Source: Brevundimonas sp. MF30-B
Lineage (GTDB): Bacteria > Pseudomonadota > Alphaproteobacteria > Caulobacterales > Caulobacteraceae
DNA length: 64,000 bases
Assembly (NCBI RefSeq): GCF_004683885.1
Contig: NZ_CP038440.1
Coordinates: 406,001 to 470,000 of the forward strand
Reading direction: 5' to 3'
The notes under the pieces are model-generated. The model was not told the DNA's origin. It worked only from the letters and a program-made list of their open reading frames with translations, and ran no database searches. Within the stretch, counting starts at the first letter, position 1; every line of letters begins with the position of its first letter. This document shows positions 62,547 through 64,000 of this stretch, piece after piece. Made by a program: the position numbers and the translations under genes.

Positions 62547-63377
62547 TCAGGCGGACAGGCAGACGACCTGGGCCACCCGAAGGTCGCGCCTCAGCCCTTC
62601 CGCCACCTGGCCGTAGTTGTCGGTGTTCACCGGCTCGCCCAGCACCTGTTCATCGGCTGCCTGCTGCCCGCCGACTGTGGGTCCGAAGGTCTCGGGCGAG
62701 GTAGTGTAGACGCGGCCCCGGCGCGGGGATTCCGCCAGGGTGACGCCCACGGCCCGCCCGCGCGCGTCCAGCACCGGACCGCCCGACAGGCCCGCCAGGG
62801 TGCCTTCCAGCCCTCGAGTGCGTCCGACCTCGGCCCAGGCCAGGACGGGCTCGTCGCGCTCGCCTCGCCCCCGGACCCGCAGGGTTTCGCGGCCCAGCAG
62901 CCGGCTGGCCACCTCGCCGGGCCGCCCCTGCGGAAACCCAGGATGGTAGGCGCGCTGGCCGCGCCTCAGTTCTGACCCCGAATAGACGGGCAAGGCAGGC
63001 GGCCCCCCGTCGGTCAGCAGCACGGCGATGTCGGCCCGTGGCGCCAGGCGCACGTCGGCGGCCACCGCACGCCCGCCGCCGACGACAAGGGCAGGCTGGC
63101 GACAGCCCTCAACCACGTGGCGGGCCGTGACCCATCGGCCTTCTCCGGCGATCGAAAAGGCAGTGCCGGAGGACGGCTGGAACGGGATGTCGGGAGCGTT
63201 GACCACCACGGCGGGATCGAAAGGTGTTATGGGGCCCAGAAGCTCGCCCTCGGCCTCTGCGTCGACAGGCGGGCTTGATGCGACGTCGGCGTTCTCCCGG
63301 CGGCCCAGAGAGGCGGCCAGAAGCACGCCTACCACCGCTGCATAGATGGCCCAGTCCGGCAGGCGTGGGAAATGCAT
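62547..63377 (-). CDS. Membrane-anchored trypsin-like serine protease
   Basis: 276 aa. One N-terminal transmembrane anchor (about residues 8-25), then a chymotrypsin-fold protease domain with a visible triad: His in VTARHVVEG, Asp in PRADIAVLL and Ser in LAGLSGGPVLDARG. There is no PDZ domain, so it differs from DegP/HtrA. A periplasmic location is expected. It converges on iaaA with no gap. Confidence 0.85.
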   Translation of the reverse strand: MHFPRLPDWAIYAAVVGVLLAASLGRRENADVASSPPVDAEAEGELLGPITPFDPAVVVNAPDIPFQPSSGTAFSIAGEGRWVTARHVVEGCRQPALVVGGGRAVAADVRLAPRADIAVLLTDGGPPALPVYSGSELRRGQRAYHPGFPQGRPGEVASRLLGRETLRVRGRGERDEPVLAWAEVGRTRGLEGTLAGLSGGPVLDARGRAVGVTLAESPRRGRVYTTSPETFGPTVGGQQAADEQVLGEPVNTDNYGQVAEGLRRDLRVAQVVCLSA

Positions 63378-63381
63378 GGGC

Positions 63382-63816
63382 TCAGCCCGTCAGGGCGGCG
63401 GCCAGCACCAGAGCGGTCGCAAGCTTCGCGCCCACCAGGACGACGGCGGCGGACATCTCGCCCTTTTCGATGCGCTGCGGCAGGCCGGTCAGCACCAGAT
63501 CGACGAGCCGGAAGCACAGCAGTTGAATCACCAGCGTGGCCACGCCCCAGATGACGATGTCGCGGGCCGTGGTCGAAACAGAAAGAGACACCGCCAGCGG
63601 AACAGCCAGCCCCACCAGCACCCCGCCGAACGCCAGGGCTGCGGCCGCATTGCCCTGGCGGATCAGGGTGACCTCGCGCCAGGGCGTCATCAGCGAATAC
63701 AGCACCGCGCCCGCGCCCAGCAGCACGAGCGTCACCGCCAGGTGCAGCAGCATCACTGGAAATCCGCTGGCGAAGGCCTGAACTTCCGGGCTGGACAGGG
63801 CGTTGGACGGGTCCAT
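63382..63816 (-). CDS. DUF350 membrane protein
   Basis: A 144-aa inner-membrane protein with four hydrophobic helices. The REVTLIRQGNAAAALAFGGVLVGLAVPLA motif is the DUF350/UPF0719 signature. The start ATG 63816 is chosen. An upstream TTG (63834) lacks a Shine-Dalgarno. It is co-oriented with the protease gene, 4 bp upstream. The function is unknown; relatives cluster with glutathionylspermidine-synthase-like genes. Confidence 0.85.
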   Translation of the reverse strand: MDPSNALSSPEVQAFASGFPVMLLHLAVTLVLLGAGAVLYSLMTPWREVTLIRQGNAAAALAFGGVLVGLAVPLAVSLSVSTTARDIVIWGVATLVIQLLCFRLVDLVLTGLPQRIEKGEMSAAVVLVGAKLATALVLAAALTG

Positions 63817-63939
63817 CAGACGGCGCCTGATCAAGGAGTGCAGATAGGAACGAAACCGGACCGTCCTTGCCCCATTGCCGCCCCAATCCGCAAGGGCGTC
63901 GAGGTCACAGTCCGCGACTGAAGTTTACAGACGACGGTC

Positions 63940-64000
63940 TCAAGCCGCCGCCTGCTCCGCCTTCCTGAGCGCAGACGCCCGGACCTTCTCGCTCTCGGAC
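63940..64000 (-). CDS. Possible 3' end of a gene cut by the window
   Basis: On the minus strand one frame reads SESEKVRASALRKAEQAAA to a stop at 63940-63942. The charged/alanine-rich composition is coding-like, but only 19 codons are present, so neither identity nor reality can be confirmed. Confidence 0.35.
   Translation of the reverse strand, partial: SESEKVRASALRKAEQAAA

Noticed and set aside
1..64000. CRISPR arrays, rRNA genes, intact insertion sequences or integrases
   Set aside because: None was seen on either strand by eye; no regularly spaced repeat arrays, transposase or recombinase motifs were recognised.

Overview
This is high-GC alphaproteobacterial DNA, most like Caulobacteraceae (a Brevundimonas-type genome). 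The reasons are the mutS-glnD-murJ-trpS gene order, a cobalamin-riboswitch-controlled BtuB receptor, a large TonB receptor with an alphaproteobacterial catabolic layout, many ATGA/GTGA overlaps, and GTG/TTG starts. No taxonomic search was possible, so the assignment is an inference.

Layout. (1) 1-25.9 kb is housekeeping: a partial M23 peptidase; a ydbH-ynbE-ydbL cell-envelope operon; HMG-CoA lyase and a PMT-type glycosyltransferase; endonuclease III; an ATP-grasp protein; a PfkB sugar/adenosine kinase; small membrane proteins; a FAH/MaiA pair; btuB behind a cobalamin riboswitch; then mutS, glnD, murJ and trpS. (2) 26.3-57.9 kb is a ~32-kb aromatic (lignin-monomer/dimer) catabolic island. (3) 58.0-64 kb returns to housekeeping: an HTH/antitoxin remnant, tRNA-Gly(GCC), an SDR, DUF1232, a 2OG-Fe(II) oxygenase, a quinone reductase, isoaspartyl peptidase, a trypsin-like protease and DUF350.

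How the island works. A TonB receptor sits upstream of a complete protocatechuate 3,4-cleavage operon (pcaIJFHGBDC, all minus). FerA/FerB-type enzymes (NDP-forming CoA synthetase plus hydratase/lyase) under a MarR regulator turn ferulate-like acids into vanillin. Two acyl-CoA dehydrogenases carry the same tandem operator and probably desaturate dihydro-phenylpropanoyl-CoAs. An aldehyde dehydrogenase makes vanillate, and VanAB makes protocatechuate. A further block (48.5-57.9 kb) encodes a LigW-type 5-carboxyvanillate decarboxylase, a LigXa-like Rieske oxygenase with its own VanB-like reductase, a GntR regulator, a LigJ/LigY-type amidohydrolase, a LigB-superfamily extradiol dioxygenase, two RraA/LigK-family proteins and an MFS transporter. 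The best reading is a biphenyl-type lignin dimer (5,5'-dehydrodivanillate, DDVA) pathway feeding vanillate into VanAB and the pca operon. A gallate/3-O-methylgallate meta-cleavage route is the main alternative for the 53-56.5 kb operon.

Regulatory DNA supports one integrated regulon. A 15-bp motif (RTTGTYTTKKWCAAC) precedes the TonB receptor, vanA and the LigXa-like oxygenase. A tandem 12-bp palindrome precedes both the MarR/fer genes and the acyl-CoA dehydrogenases. Separate palindromes mark the second MarR and the GntR control regions. The island is edged by a degenerate reading frame on the left and an HTH/antitoxin remnant plus a tRNA-Gly on the right, but no integrase or clear att repeat was found.
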